Assembly (NCBI GenBank): GCA_964482055.1
Contig: CAYZVX010000053.1
Span: 1-20,448 of the forward strand
Origin: G020354085 sp964482055
GTDB lineage: Bacteria > Pseudomonadota > Gammaproteobacteria > Acidiferrobacterales > Sulfurifustaceae
Direction: 5' to 3'
DNA length: 20,448 nt
Every line of letters starts with the position of its first letter. Position 1 is the stretch's first letter. Shown one piece after another: positions 7,852-15,393 of the stretch. The position numbers were made by a program, and so were the translations under genes. The notes under the pieces were generated by a model. The model did no database searches, was not told the origin of the DNA, and saw only the letters and a program-made list of their open reading frames with translations.

Positions 7852-8406
7852 TTGAGCACCATCACCGCGCAGCAAGCCGAGCGCGTTCTCTCGCAGGCGG
7901 ATCTGCTTTTCTCATCGGCGCAGGTCGAGGCGGCGCTGGACGCGATGGCGCGGGCGATCAACCAGGCGCTTGCCGGGTCGGATCCGCTCATCATCTGCGT
8001 GATGACCGGCGGAGTCGTGCCGTTCGGCATCCTCCTGCCGCGCCTGAAGTTTCCCTTCCAGATCGACTACGTCCACGCCACGCGCTATGGCAAGAAGCTC
8101 GTGGGCGGGCAACTGCAGTGGATTTCCGGTCCGCACCAGAGCCCGCGCGGCCGGGCGGTGCTGCTGGTCGATGACATACTCGATGAGGGAACCACGCTGG
8201 CGGGCATCGAGAGCCGCTACCGGCACGAAGGCGCCATCGAGGTGCGCAAGGCGGTCCTGGTGGTGAAGAACCGCCCGCGTCCGGTCGAGGTGCACATCGA
8301 TTTCAAGGGTCTCGAGGTCCCGGACCGCTATGTCTTCGGATACGGGATGGACTACAAGGGCTACCTGCGCAATGCGCCGGGCATCTACGCGGAGGCCGGC
8401 TCATGA
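7852..8406 (+). CDS. hpt: Hypoxanthine(-guanine) phosphoribosyltransferase
   Basis: A 184-residue phosphoribosyltransferase that joins hypoxanthine (or guanine) to PRPP to form IMP or GMP in purine salvage. The PRPP-binding loop VLLVDDILDEGTTL spans 103-116. The flexible-loop region HATRYG is near 75-80, and the purine-side motif VFGYGMDYKGYLRN lies at 161-174. The only plausible start is TTG at 7852, with no strong Shine-Dalgarno; the next in-frame ATG would remove needed structure. The stop overlaps the next gene in an ATGA arrangement (8403-8406), so translation is probably coupled. That next gene is a phosphorylase predicted to release hypoxanthine, which gives this enzyme its substrate. 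Preference for hypoxanthine is an inference from context. Confidence 0.9.
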   Translation: MSTITAQQAERVLSQADLLFSSAQVEAALDAMARAINQALAGSDPLIICVMTGGVVPFGILLPRLKFPFQIDYVHATRYGKKLVGGQLQWISGPHQSPRGRAVLLVDDILDEGTTLAGIESRYRHEGAIEVRKAVLVVKNRPRPVEVHIDFKGLEVPDRYVFGYGMDYKGYLRNAPGIYAEAGS

Positions 8407-9149
8407 CGGGTGTGGCGATCATCGGCGGCAGCGGGCTCACGCAGCTGCGCAACCTTCAGATCACGCGCCGCGAGGTCGTGCGCACGCCCTACGGGGAGCC
8501 GTCGGCGCCCATGGTCTATGGCCAGCTGGCCGGCTGCGAGGTCGTGTTTCTGCCGCGGCACGGCTCCGGGCACACGATCCCGCCGCACGAGATCAACTAC
8601 CGCGCCAACATCTGGGCGCTCCGGCAGAGCGGGGCGCAGCGCGTCATCGCGGTCAATGCGGTAGGCGGGATTTCGGAAGGCTATCTCGATTCTGGCACGC
8701 TCGTGATTCCGGATCAGGTTATCGACTATACGTGGGGACGAGCGCACACCTTCTTTGGCAGCGAGCACAAGCAGGTGACGCACGTTGATTTCAGCTACCC
8801 GTACTGCGACGAGCTGCGCGCGGTTCTGATCGATGCCGCGCGCCAAACCGGGCTCCCGACCATTGAGCACGGCTGTTATGGCGCCACCCAGGGCCCGCGT
8901 TTCGAGTCGGCCGCGGAGGTGCGCCGGCTGGAGCGCGACGGCGCCGACATCGTGGGCATGACCGGCATGCCCGAGGCCGGGCTCGCGCGCGAGCTGGAGC
9001 TTTGCTATGCCTGCGTGGCGCTCGTGGTCAATCCCGCCGCCGGCAAGGGCAGGCAGGCGATCAGCGTCAAGGAGATCGAGCGCAACCTCGAAACCGGGAT
9101 GGGCCGGGTGCGGCAACTTCTGGAGCACGCGATCCCGCTCATCAAGTAG
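8403..9149 (+). CDS. mtiP: S-methyl-5'-thioinosine phosphorylase (PNP/MTAP family)
   Basis: A 248-residue purine-nucleoside phosphorylase of the PNP/MTAP family. The glycine motif IIGGSGL is near 6-12, the phosphate-binding LPRHGSGH near 54-61, then PPHEINYRANIWAL, NAVGGI and GMTGMPEAGLARE. Where MTAP enzymes, which use 6-aminopurines, have an Asp (TDYD), this protein has Asn in VVNPAAGKG (N210). Asn at this place favours 6-oxopurines, as in PNPs. With the bacterial length this fits methylthioinosine phosphorylase, known from Pseudomonas aeruginosa PA3004, which converts methylthioinosine to hypoxanthine and methylthioribose-1-phosphate. It overlaps hpt by 4 bases. A general inosine or guanosine phosphorylase is the main alternative. 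Confidence 0.83.
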   Translation: MTGVAIIGGSGLTQLRNLQITRREVVRTPYGEPSAPMVYGQLAGCEVVFLPRHGSGHTIPPHEINYRANIWALRQSGAQRVIAVNAVGGISEGYLDSGTLVIPDQVIDYTWGRAHTFFGSEHKQVTHVDFSYPYCDELRAVLIDAARQTGLPTIEHGCYGATQGPRFESAAEVRRLERDGADIVGMTGMPEAGLARELELCYACVALVVNPAAGKGRQAISVKEIERNLETGMGRVRQLLEHAIPLIK

Positions 9150-9159
9150 AAGGCAGCGC

Positions 9160-9176
9160 CACCTGCAAAGCAGGTG
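9160..9176 (+). repeat. Short perfect hairpin after mtiP
   Basis: CACCTGC (9160-9166) and GCAGGTG (9170-9176) pair perfectly around an AAA loop, beginning 11 bases after the mtiP stop. No T-tract follows. It may protect or end the transcript in the gap between convergent genes. Confidence 0.5.
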
Positions 9177-9234
9177 ATCGGTGAGCAGTGATCGGTGAAC
9201 GGCGAATCAACTGATCACTGCTCACTGTTCACCG
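9174..9234. repeat. Compound intergenic repeat: two direct 11-mers and nested inverted repeats
   Basis: GTGATCGGTGA occurs at 9174-9184 and again at 9188-9198, 14 bases apart. GTGAGCAGTGATC (9181-9193) is a perfect 13-bp inverted match to GATCACTGCTCAC (9213-9225). CGGTGAAC (9193-9200) also matches GTTCACCG (9227-9234). The element lies in the 134-base gap between the convergent mtiP and csiV-like genes. It resembles a REP-type or bidirectional-terminator element; which of these cannot be told from one copy. Confidence 0.7.
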
Positions 9235-9283
9235 CTTCAATAGCGGCAGCCCGGATGAAGCGCAGCACAAGCCGGGAAACGTG

Positions 9284-9835
9284 CTACGGCTTGGCAGCCG
9301 GGGTGACGCGAACCAGCGCCCCGAACTTGGGGTGGTCAAAGTAGTGCAGTTCCTGCGTTCTGACGCGGCGGTGCTCCTGCAGGCGGTAGAGCAGCGGCTC
9401 GCCGGGGTTTGCGGCCGCGCCGTCCTGAAGGAGCAGGTTCAATTCGACATGCAGGAAGCGGCTCAAGTAAAAGCGGAACACGCCGTCGAGCTTCTGCCCG
9501 GCATCGCTGATTCTCACTGGCCTGGTCGCCGACTTGGCTTCGGCGGTTTGCGTCCAGCGTTGATGCGCGAGAATGCGGTAGCGCGTGTCTTTCTCGAGGG
9601 CCTGAACAATTGCCGATAGCTCGCTTTCGTCCGGTGCTGCCGCCGGCAGCTCGGCAATGGCAAGATCGGTGGCCAGGTCGCGCGGCCTGGTGCTCGCCAG
9701 GTTCTCTCCACCTTCCAGCTCGGGCATCTGATTCTGAAATACCACGATCTCGACGTTGTAGCTGGAAGGAGCGGCCGCCGAGACCGTGCCGGTGAGGCCA
9801 AAAACCAGGCTTACAATCGCTAAGAGTCTCGGCAC
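9284..9835 (-). CDS. csiV: CsiV-family (putative peptidoglycan-binding) periplasmic protein
   Basis: A 183-residue protein with an N-terminal signal peptide (about 1-21, ending near TVSAAA). The mature start SYNVEIVVFQNQ is typical of the CsiV family. The conserved C-terminal part contains DGVFRFYLSRFLHVELNLLL and then HYFDHPKFGALVRVTP. In Vibrio cholerae CsiV binds peptidoglycan and is involved in the response to D-amino acids; most relatives are uncharacterised. The start is GTG at 9835, with AGGGAG at good spacing upstream. In Pseudomonas a similar hypothetical gene lies between mfd and the methylthioinosine phosphorylase gene, as here, though def is inserted between it and mfd in this window. 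The family assignment rests on motif memory, so the exact function is open. Confidence 0.75.
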   Translation of the reverse strand: MPRLLAIVSLVFGLTGTVSAAAPSSYNVEIVVFQNQMPELEGGENLASTRPRDLATDLAIAELPAAAPDESELSAIVQALEKDTRYRILAHQRWTQTAEAKSATRPVRISDAGQKLDGVFRFYLSRFLHVELNLLLQDGAAANPGEPLLYRLQEHRRVRTQELHYFDHPKFGALVRVTPAAKP

Positions 9836-9861
9836 GCTGTTTCTCCCTGAGAACCCACGCG

Positions 9862-9869
9862 ATTATAGT
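9862..9869. promoter_or_regulatory. Overlapping divergent -10 boxes for csiV-like (-) and def (+)
   Basis: Read on the minus strand, bases 9867-9862 give a perfect TATAAT, 27 bases before the csiV-like GTG. Read on the plus strand, 9864-9869 give TATAGT, 37 bases before the def ATG. The -35 regions are weak on both sides. The two boxes overlap, so polymerase binding in one direction should compete with the other. Confidence 0.5.
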
Positions 9870-9905
9870 ATGGTGTCGGGCAGGACATGAAAGAGGGTGG
9901 CGGCG

Positions 9906-10424
9906 ATGGCCGTGCGGCGCGTGCTCAAGATGGGCGATCCCTTCCTGTATCGCAAGGCCGAGCCGGTTGCGCGGTTCGACACGCCGGAGCTTGCCGCGCT
10001 CATCACCGACATGTTCGATACCATGGCGGCGCTCAACGGCGCCGGCCTGGCCGCGCCCCAGATCGGCGTGTTGCAGCGCGTGGTGATCTTCGGCGTGGAG
10101 GCCAACCCGCGTTATCCGCATGCCGAGCCGGTACCGACCACGATTCTGATCAACCCGGAGCTCACCCCGATCGGCGCGGAAACCGAAGACGGCTGGGAGG
10201 GCTGTCTCAGCGTGCCCGGCCTGCGCGGCCTCGTAACGCGCCACCGCAATCTGCGCTACACCGGCTTTGACCAGCACGGCAGGCCCATCGACCGGACCGT
10301 CTCCGGCTTCCACGCGCGCGTCGTGCAGCACGAGTGCGACCACCTGGACGGCATCCTCTACCCGATGCGGCTGAAAGACATCCGGCTGCTCGGCTTCGAG
10401 GACGCGCTGTTTCAGGAGCTGTAG
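9906..10424 (+). CDS. def: Peptide deformylase
   Basis: A 172-residue metalloenzyme that removes the formyl group from the initiator methionine of new proteins. All three family motifs are intact: GAGLAAPQIG (about 45-54), EGCLSVPG with metal-ligand Cys100, and QHECDHLDG, in which the two His of HECDH (about 142-146) bind the metal and Glu is catalytic. I chose ATG 9906 because AGAGGG (9892-9897) is spaced 8 bases before it; an in-frame GTG at 9897 falls inside that ribosome-binding site. The usual partner fmt is absent. Instead the gene sits between csiV-like and mfd, and its stop is 6 bases from the mfd stop on the other strand. It may be an additional copy rather than the sole deformylase. 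Confidence 0.95.
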   Translation: MAVRRVLKMGDPFLYRKAEPVARFDTPELAALITDMFDTMAALNGAGLAAPQIGVLQRVVIFGVEANPRYPHAEPVPTTILINPELTPIGAETEDGWEGCLSVPGLRGLVTRHRNLRYTGFDQHGRPIDRTVSGFHARVVQHECDHLDGILYPMRLKDIRLLGFEDALFQEL

Positions 10425-10430
10425 AGCCGT

Positions 10431-13400
10431 CTAGCGGCGCGTGCCCGCGGTGGCGCGCGTCTCGCGCGCCGGCGTCAGGGCGTCGATGAACGCGTTGAGC
10501 GCCTGCAGGCGATCCTCCGGTTTCGGCATATCGCTCAGGATGCGCACGCGGTTCTGGCCGTCGAGCCGGTAGGTGCGCGGTGCCGACTGGAACAGCTTCA
10601 GAATGAGGCTGGGGTCGACGTTGGGCTTGTCGACGAACTCGATGCGCGCGCCCTTCGGGCCGGCGTCGATTCTGCGGATACCGAGCGGCGTGGCGCGAAT
10701 CTTGAGCGCCGTCGCGCTGAACAATCGCCGGGCGCTTTCGGGCAGTCTGCCAAAGCGGTCGACGATCTCTTCCTGCAGCTGGGTCAGGGCATCCAGGTCG
10801 GGGGCCGCGGCGATGCGCTTGTAGAGCACCAGTCGCAGGTGCACGTCCGGCAGGTAGTCCTCGGGCAGCAGCGCCGGCGCGTGCAGGTTGACCTCGGTGC
10901 CGGTCGGCGGCGCTGGCGGCTCCCCGGTCTGGCCGGCACGCAGGGATTGCACGGCACGCGCGAGCAGCTCCGAATACAGGCTGAATCCGACCTCGTCGAT
11001 CACGCCGCTTTGCGCCTCGCCGAGCAGCTCGCCCGCGCCGCGGATCTCGAGATCGTGCGAGGCGAGCGCGAATCCCGCCCCCAGGTCCCCCAGTGAGCCA
11101 AAGGCCTCGAGGCGCTTGCGCGCGTCGGCGGTAATGGCCTTCCAGCTCGGTATCAGCAGGTAGGCGTAGGCGCGGTGGCGCGAGCGCCCGACGCGCCCGC
11201 GCAACTGATGCAGCTGGGCCAGGCCGAGCTTGTCGGCGCGCTCGATGATGATGGTGTTGGCGCTTGGCACGTCGATGCCGGACTCGATGATCGTCGAGCA
11301 CACCAGGACGTTGAAGCGCTGGTGATAGAAGTCGAGCATGATGCGCTCGAGCTCGCGCTCCGGCATCTGTCCGTGGGCGACCCGGATGGTCGCCTCCGGC
11401 ACGAGCTCCTGCAGATCACGCGCGCGGCTGTCGATGGTGCGCACCTCGTTGTGCAGGAAGAACACCTGGCCGCCGCGGCGGATCTCGCGCAGGCAGGCCT
11501 CGCGGATGATGTCGCGGTTCCATTCGTAGATGAAGGTCTTGATCGACAGCCGGCCCTCGGGCGGCTGCGTCATGATCGAGATGTCGCGCATCCCGGCGAG
11601 CGCCATATTGAGGGTGCGCGGGATGGGCGTGGCCGTGAGCGTGAGGATGTCGACCTCGGCGCGCAGCTTCTTGAGCCGTTCCTTCTGGCGCACCCCGAAG
11701 CGGTGCTCCTCGTCGAGGATCACGAGACCAAGGTTCTTGAACCGAACGTCGTCTTGCAGCAGGCGGTGCGTGCCGATGACGATGTCAACGGCGCCGGTGG
11801 CGAGACCCGCGAGCACCTGCTGCTCTTGGGCGCGGCTGCGAAAGCGCGACAGCAGCTCGATACGGTAGGGCAGGCCCGCGAAGCGATCACGGAAGGTCTC
11901 GAAGTGCTGCTGCGCAAGCAGCGTGGTGGGCACCAGTACGGCCACCTGTGCATGGCCGTGCACGGCGAGGAACGCGGCGCGCAGTGCCACCTCGGTCTTG
12001 CCGAAACCGACGTCCCCGCACACCAGCCGGTCCATCGGTTTGGCAGATTCCATGTCGCTGAGCGCATCCTCGATGGCCTTGAGCTGGTCTGGGGTTTCCT
12101 CGAACGGAAAGGCGTCGACAAAGGCCTGGTAGTGGGCATCGCGCCGCGGAAAGGCGTGACCCTGGCGGGCGGCGCGCAGGGCCTGGATCTCGAGCAGCTC
12201 GACGGCGGCGTCGTGCGCTTTTTCCATGGCGCGGCGCTTGGCCTTCTCCCAGGCATCCCCGCCGAGCTTGTGCAGCGGGGCCTTGTCTGGGTCGGTGCCG
12301 GTGTAGCGGCTGATCAGATGTAGCGAAAGCACCGGGATGTAGAGCTTGTCGCCATCGGCGTATTCGAGCGTCAGGAACTCGGTGGGACCGTCACCCACGT
12401 CGAGAGTCTGAAGACCGAGATAGCGTCCGATGCCGTGGTCCTCGTGCACCACGGCATCGCCCACCTTGAGCTCGGCGAGGCTGCGGATGACCGCCTCGGG
12501 CTCGCGCCCGGCGCGCAGGCGGCGGCGCCGCTGCGCGGCGCGTTCGCCGTAGAGTTGCGGTTCGGTAATGACGCTGAGCGCGGGCTCGCGCAGGCGCAGA
12601 CCCTTTTCGAGCGTCGCAACCGTGATCGCCAGGCGCGCGCTGCCGCGCTGAAATTCCTGCCAATCCGCCACCGGCAACGGTTCGATGGCGCGTTCGTGCA
12701 GCAGGGCGAGGAGCGTCTCGCGCCGGCCGGCGGTCTCGACCACGAGCAGGATGCGCCCCGGATACTCCGCCAGGTACTCGAACAGCGCGTGGTAGGGGGC
12801 GTCGGCCTTCGGGTCGACCGGCAGGCTAGCCGGCGGCGGCGCATCGTAGCGCACGGTGCCGGAAACGGGTGGACCCGCCATTGCCGGCGCCGTAGTTTCG
12901 TCGAGCTCCACGAGGCTCACGCGCGGGTGCGCGGCGCAGCGTTCCGCGAATTCGCCGCTGGTGAAGAACACCTCGGCGGGCGACAGGCAGGGCCGATCCT
13001 GGGCCAGACGCAGCTCCCGATAGCGTTCTTCGATCTCGCGCTCGAAGGCCGTCGCGGTCTCGCCCACGCCGCTGTCGAGGATGCACAGGGCGTCGGCGGG
13101 CAGGTAATCGAAAAAGCTCGCCGTACGTTCGAAGAACAGCGGCAGGTAGTACTCGATGCCAGCCGGGCTCAGCCCCTGGCTCACGTCACGGTAGATGCTG
13201 GAGCGTTGCGGGTCGCCCTCGAAGCGGGCGCGGAAGCGCTGGCGGAACCTGTGAATCGCCGCCTCGGTCAGGGGGAACTCGCGCGCGGGGAGCAGCCTGA
13301 TCTCATCGAGGTGGCGCCCGGAGCGCTGCGTGGCTGGGTCAAACTCGCGGATGGAGTCGATCTGATCGTCCAGCAGGTCGAGGCGGAACGGGCTGTGCCC

Positions 13401-13970
13401 GCCCATGGGAAAGACATCGATCAGCCCGCCGCGCAGCGCGAACTCGCCCGGCTCCATCACCTGCGAGACGTTCTGGTAGGCGGCCTGCACGAGCTGGCTG
13501 CGCAGCCGGCCCGCATCGAGGCGCTCGCCGCGCTTGAGGATGAAGCTGTGCCCGGCCACGTACTCGCGCGGGGCGAGGCGGTGCATCAGCGTTGAGGCGG
13601 TGGCGAGCACGATGCCCTGGCCGAGCCCCGGCAGGGCGTAGAGGGTCGCCAGGCGCTGCGAGACGATATCCGGGTGGGGCGAGACGGCGTCGTACGGCAG
13701 GCTTTCCCAGTCCGGGAAAGCCAGCACCGGGAGTGCGCTGGCGCCAAGATAAAAGCGGATTTCGTCTTCTACCAGCTGGAGGCGGTTGGCACTGCGGCCC
13801 ACGACCAGTATGGGCGCGGGGTGGCGGCGCGCCGCCTCGGCGATGGCCAGGCCGCTGGCGCTGCCGAACAGGCCCGTCCAGGCCAGGTGCTCGTCAGCCC
13901 CGACAGGCAGGCGCGGGTTAAGCGGCCAGGCCGCAATGGATGGCGGCGATCCGGTGAGGGGTGGCGACAT
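10431..13970 (-). CDS. mfd: Transcription-repair coupling factor
   Basis: A 1179-residue ATP-dependent DNA translocase that removes RNA polymerase stalled at lesions and recruits UvrA. The layout from N to C is: UvrB-like domain (FPDWESLPYD, then RLATLYALP, LIDVFPMGG); RNA-polymerase-interacting domain (VGDAVVHEDHGIGRYLGL, about 503-520); helicase/translocase domains with Walker A GDVGFGKTE (about 652-660), DEEH (about 753-756), TATPIPRTLNMAL and the downstream QLRGRVGRS; and a C-terminal TRCF domain. The length matches E. coli Mfd (1148). The frame opens at 14045, but the upstream residues are not conserved, so I prefer the ATG at 13970; 13997 is another option. It is convergent with def and divergent from carD. 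A minus-strand TAGAAT at 14001-13996 could be its -10 box. Confidence 0.97.
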   Translation of the reverse strand: MSPPLTGSPPSIAAWPLNPRLPVGADEHLAWTGLFGSASGLAIAEAARRHPAPILVVGRSANRLQLVEDEIRFYLGASALPVLAFPDWESLPYDAVSPHPDIVSQRLATLYALPGLGQGIVLATASTLMHRLAPREYVAGHSFILKRGERLDAGRLRSQLVQAAYQNVSQVMEPGEFALRGGLIDVFPMGGHSPFRLDLLDDQIDSIREFDPATQRSGRHLDEIRLLPAREFPLTEAAIHRFRQRFRARFEGDPQRSSIYRDVSQGLSPAGIEYYLPLFFERTASFFDYLPADALCILDSGVGETATAFEREIEERYRELRLAQDRPCLSPAEVFFTSGEFAERCAAHPRVSLVELDETTAPAMAGPPVSGTVRYDAPPPASLPVDPKADAPYHALFEYLAEYPGRILLVVETAGRRETLLALLHERAIEPLPVADWQEFQRGSARLAITVATLEKGLRLREPALSVITEPQLYGERAAQRRRRLRAGREPEAVIRSLAELKVGDAVVHEDHGIGRYLGLQTLDVGDGPTEFLTLEYADGDKLYIPVLSLHLISRYTGTDPDKAPLHKLGGDAWEKAKRRAMEKAHDAAVELLEIQALRAARQGHAFPRRDAHYQAFVDAFPFEETPDQLKAIEDALSDMESAKPMDRLVCGDVGFGKTEVALRAAFLAVHGHAQVAVLVPTTLLAQQHFETFRDRFAGLPYRIELLSRFRSRAQEQQVLAGLATGAVDIVIGTHRLLQDDVRFKNLGLVILDEEHRFGVRQKERLKKLRAEVDILTLTATPIPRTLNMALAGMRDISIMTQPPEGRLSIKTFIYEWNRDIIREACLREIRRGGQVFFLHNEVRTIDSRARDLQELVPEATIRVAHGQMPERELERIMLDFYHQRFNVLVCSTIIESGIDVPSANTIIIERADKLGLAQLHQLRGRVGRSRHRAYAYLLIPSWKAITADARKRLEAFGSLGDLGAGFALASHDLEIRGAGELLGEAQSGVIDEVGFSLYSELLARAVQSLRAGQTGEPPAPPTGTEVNLHAPALLPEDYLPDVHLRLVLYKRIAAAPDLDALTQLQEEIVDRFGRLPESARRLFSATALKIRATPLGIRRIDAGPKGARIEFVDKPNVDPSLILKLFQSAPRTYRLDGQNRVRILSDMPKPEDRLQALNAFIDALTPARETRATAGTRR

Positions 13971-14038
13971 GGCGGGTCGAGGAGATGCGGGCCGCATTCT
14001 AACGCATGCAGATGGGGTCGCGGGGCTCAGCGAAAAGC

Positions 14039-14067
14039 TTGTCACATATGCGGCTTACGGGCATAAT
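14039..14067 (+). promoter_or_regulatory. Sigma70-type promoter for carD
   Basis: TTGTCA (14039-14044) and CATAAT (14062-14067) are separated by exactly 17 bases. This is the best -35/-10 pair in the window. The predicted start is near 14074, giving a leader of about 69 bases before the carD ATG at 14143. Confidence 0.7.
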
Positions 14068-14142
14068 TTCAACGAGTTCAGCAATACAGTTTGCTAAGCC
14101 TTAGCTGCGCCCACAAATTAACCTCTAGGGAAGGTATTTGGG

Positions 14143-14649
14143 ATGACAAAGCGTGCTCAGTTCAAGGTCGGCGATTCCATCTTCTATCCCTCCGCCGGCG
14201 TCGGCGTTATCCAGTCTGTCGAAGACATCTATGTCGCGGGGAAGATGGAACCCTGCTACGTGATCCTCATCCCGGAGACACGCATGGTCATCCGGGTGCC
14301 GAAGGGCAATATCGAGAAGAACGGCATCCGCCCGCTGCTCAACGAACGCAAGCTCAAGGAGCTGTTCAAGGTGCTGTCGGCACGCAGCAACCGCAAGCGC
14401 GTGACGGGCGGCAACTGGACCGAGCGCTGCAAGGAGATCGAGCGCAAGATCAACTCCGGGTCCTGTCTCGAGCTCGGCGAAGTGGTGCGCGACCTGATGC
14501 GCTGGAAGAAGCAGTCGGGGTTGTCCTTCGAAGAGTCGATGCTGCTTGAGACCGCGTGCGGATACCTCGCACGCGAGGTCGCAGCGGTGCAGGGCATCGG
14601 CATGGACGCGGCGCGCGACCGCATCTCGAGCTGCGTCGGCACGAACTAG
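14143..14649 (+). CDS. CarD/CdnL-family RNA polymerase-binding transcription factor
   Basis: A 168-residue protein. The N-terminal domain has the CarD/TRCF RNA-polymerase-interacting signature VGDSIFYPSAGVGVIQSVED (9-28), followed by PETRMVIRVPKGN, and the C-terminal half is helical (ERCKEIERKI, FEESMLLETACGYLAREVAAV). CarD/CdnL proteins bind the beta subunit and stabilise open promoter complexes, notably at rRNA promoters in mycobacteria and myxobacteria; proteobacterial members are less studied. The start is well supported by GGGAAGG upstream of ATG 14143 and by a good promoter. It is divergent from mfd, whose own interaction domain is homologous. ispD starts 24 bases after its stop, so carD-ispD-ispF may form one transcript. 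Confidence 0.9.
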   Translation: MTKRAQFKVGDSIFYPSAGVGVIQSVEDIYVAGKMEPCYVILIPETRMVIRVPKGNIEKNGIRPLLNERKLKELFKVLSARSNRKRVTGGNWTERCKEIERKINSGSCLELGEVVRDLMRWKKQSGLSFEESMLLETACGYLAREVAAVQGIGMDAARDRISSCVGTN

Positions 14650-14673
14650 TCGCTGCGGGGCGCATCGGCTCGC

Positions 14674-15393
14674 TTGTCTCCCGCGCCGCACATCTGGGCC
14701 CTGATACCTGCCGGTGGTGTCGGGGCCCGAATGCAGGCGAACCTTCCCAAGCAGTATCTTCCCCTTCGCGGTCGTCCGATCCTGGCGCATGCGCTCGAGC
14801 GCCTGTGCACGCACCGGCGCGTGCAGGGTGTCATGGTCGGTATCGCCCCCGACGATGATCGCTGGCGCGGTCAGGCGCCCGAATGGGCGCGCTTTGCGCG
14901 CTTGCTCGGTAGCTACGCAGGCGGTGCGACCCGCGCCCACACCGTGCTCAATGGGTTGGTTGCGCTCGGTGCGCATGCGCGCCCCGACGACTGGGTGCTG
15001 GTGCACGATGCGGTGCGGCCGTGCGTGCGAGCGAGCGACATCGACCGGTTGATCGCCGAGGTCGAGCACAGCGCACATGGCGGGTTGCTGGCGTTGCCGA
15101 TGGCGGACACCGTCAAGCGCGCCGATGCGCAGGATTGCGTGGTCGAAACGGTGCCGCGCGCAGGCCTGTGGCGGGCGCTCACGCCGCAGATATTTCGTTT
15201 TGATAGCCTGCGCAACGCCTTGCAGCAGGCGCTGGCGCAGGGCATCGAGATCACCGACGAAGCGATGGCCATCGAGCTCGCCGGCGGCCGGCCACGGCTC
15301 GTGGCGGGCCATCCCGACAACATCAAGGTCACGCTGCCGGGCGATCTCGCGCTGGCCGAGCTTTTCCTCAATCAACAGGCAGGCACACCATGA
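14674..15393 (+). CDS. ispD: 2-C-methyl-D-erythritol 4-phosphate cytidylyltransferase
   Basis: A 239-residue enzyme of the MEP isoprenoid pathway that joins MEP and CTP to form CDP-ME. The nucleotide-binding loop PAGGVGARMQANLPKQYLPL begins near residue 12, the conserved VLVHDAVRPCV is near 108-118, and ITDEAMAIELAGGRPRLVAG leads to the C-terminal VTLPGDLALAE. The start must lie upstream of the loop, and the only in-frame candidate is TTG at 14674, with a GCGGGG stretch somewhat far upstream. Its TGA overlaps the ATG of ispF (ATGA at 15390-15393), the tight coupling typical of the ispDF pair in gammaproteobacteria. The usual upstream ftsB is replaced here by carD. Confidence 0.95.
   Translation: MSPAPHIWALIPAGGVGARMQANLPKQYLPLRGRPILAHALERLCTHRRVQGVMVGIAPDDDRWRGQAPEWARFARLLGSYAGGATRAHTVLNGLVALGAHARPDDWVLVHDAVRPCVRASDIDRLIAEVEHSAHGGLLALPMADTVKRADAQDCVVETVPRAGLWRALTPQIFRFDSLRNALQQALAQGIEITDEAMAIELAGGRPRLVAGHPDNIKVTLPGDLALAELFLNQQAGTP

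Noticed and set aside
7465..9149. DsrEFH sulfur-transfer operon
   Set aside because: Only one DsrE-like gene is present; the next two genes are clear purine-salvage enzymes.
9174..9234. Start of a CRISPR array suggested by repeated GTGATCGGTGA
   Set aside because: There are only two copies, 14 bases apart, with no spacer-sized intervals and no cas genes.
9336..11301. Long minus-strand open frames overlapping csiV-like, def and the mfd 3' end
   Set aside because: They are out of frame with well-supported genes, and their Arg/Ala/Gly-rich composition is typical of shadow frames.
11175..13595. Two long plus-strand open frames (about 382 and 386 codons) opposite mfd
   Set aside because: They are antisense to a complete, highly conserved mfd, show no recognisable domain, and are expected by chance in high-GC DNA.
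14125..15375. A 416-codon minus-strand open frame across carD and ispD
   Set aside because: It runs antisense through two well-supported genes and their junction, with no motif of its own.
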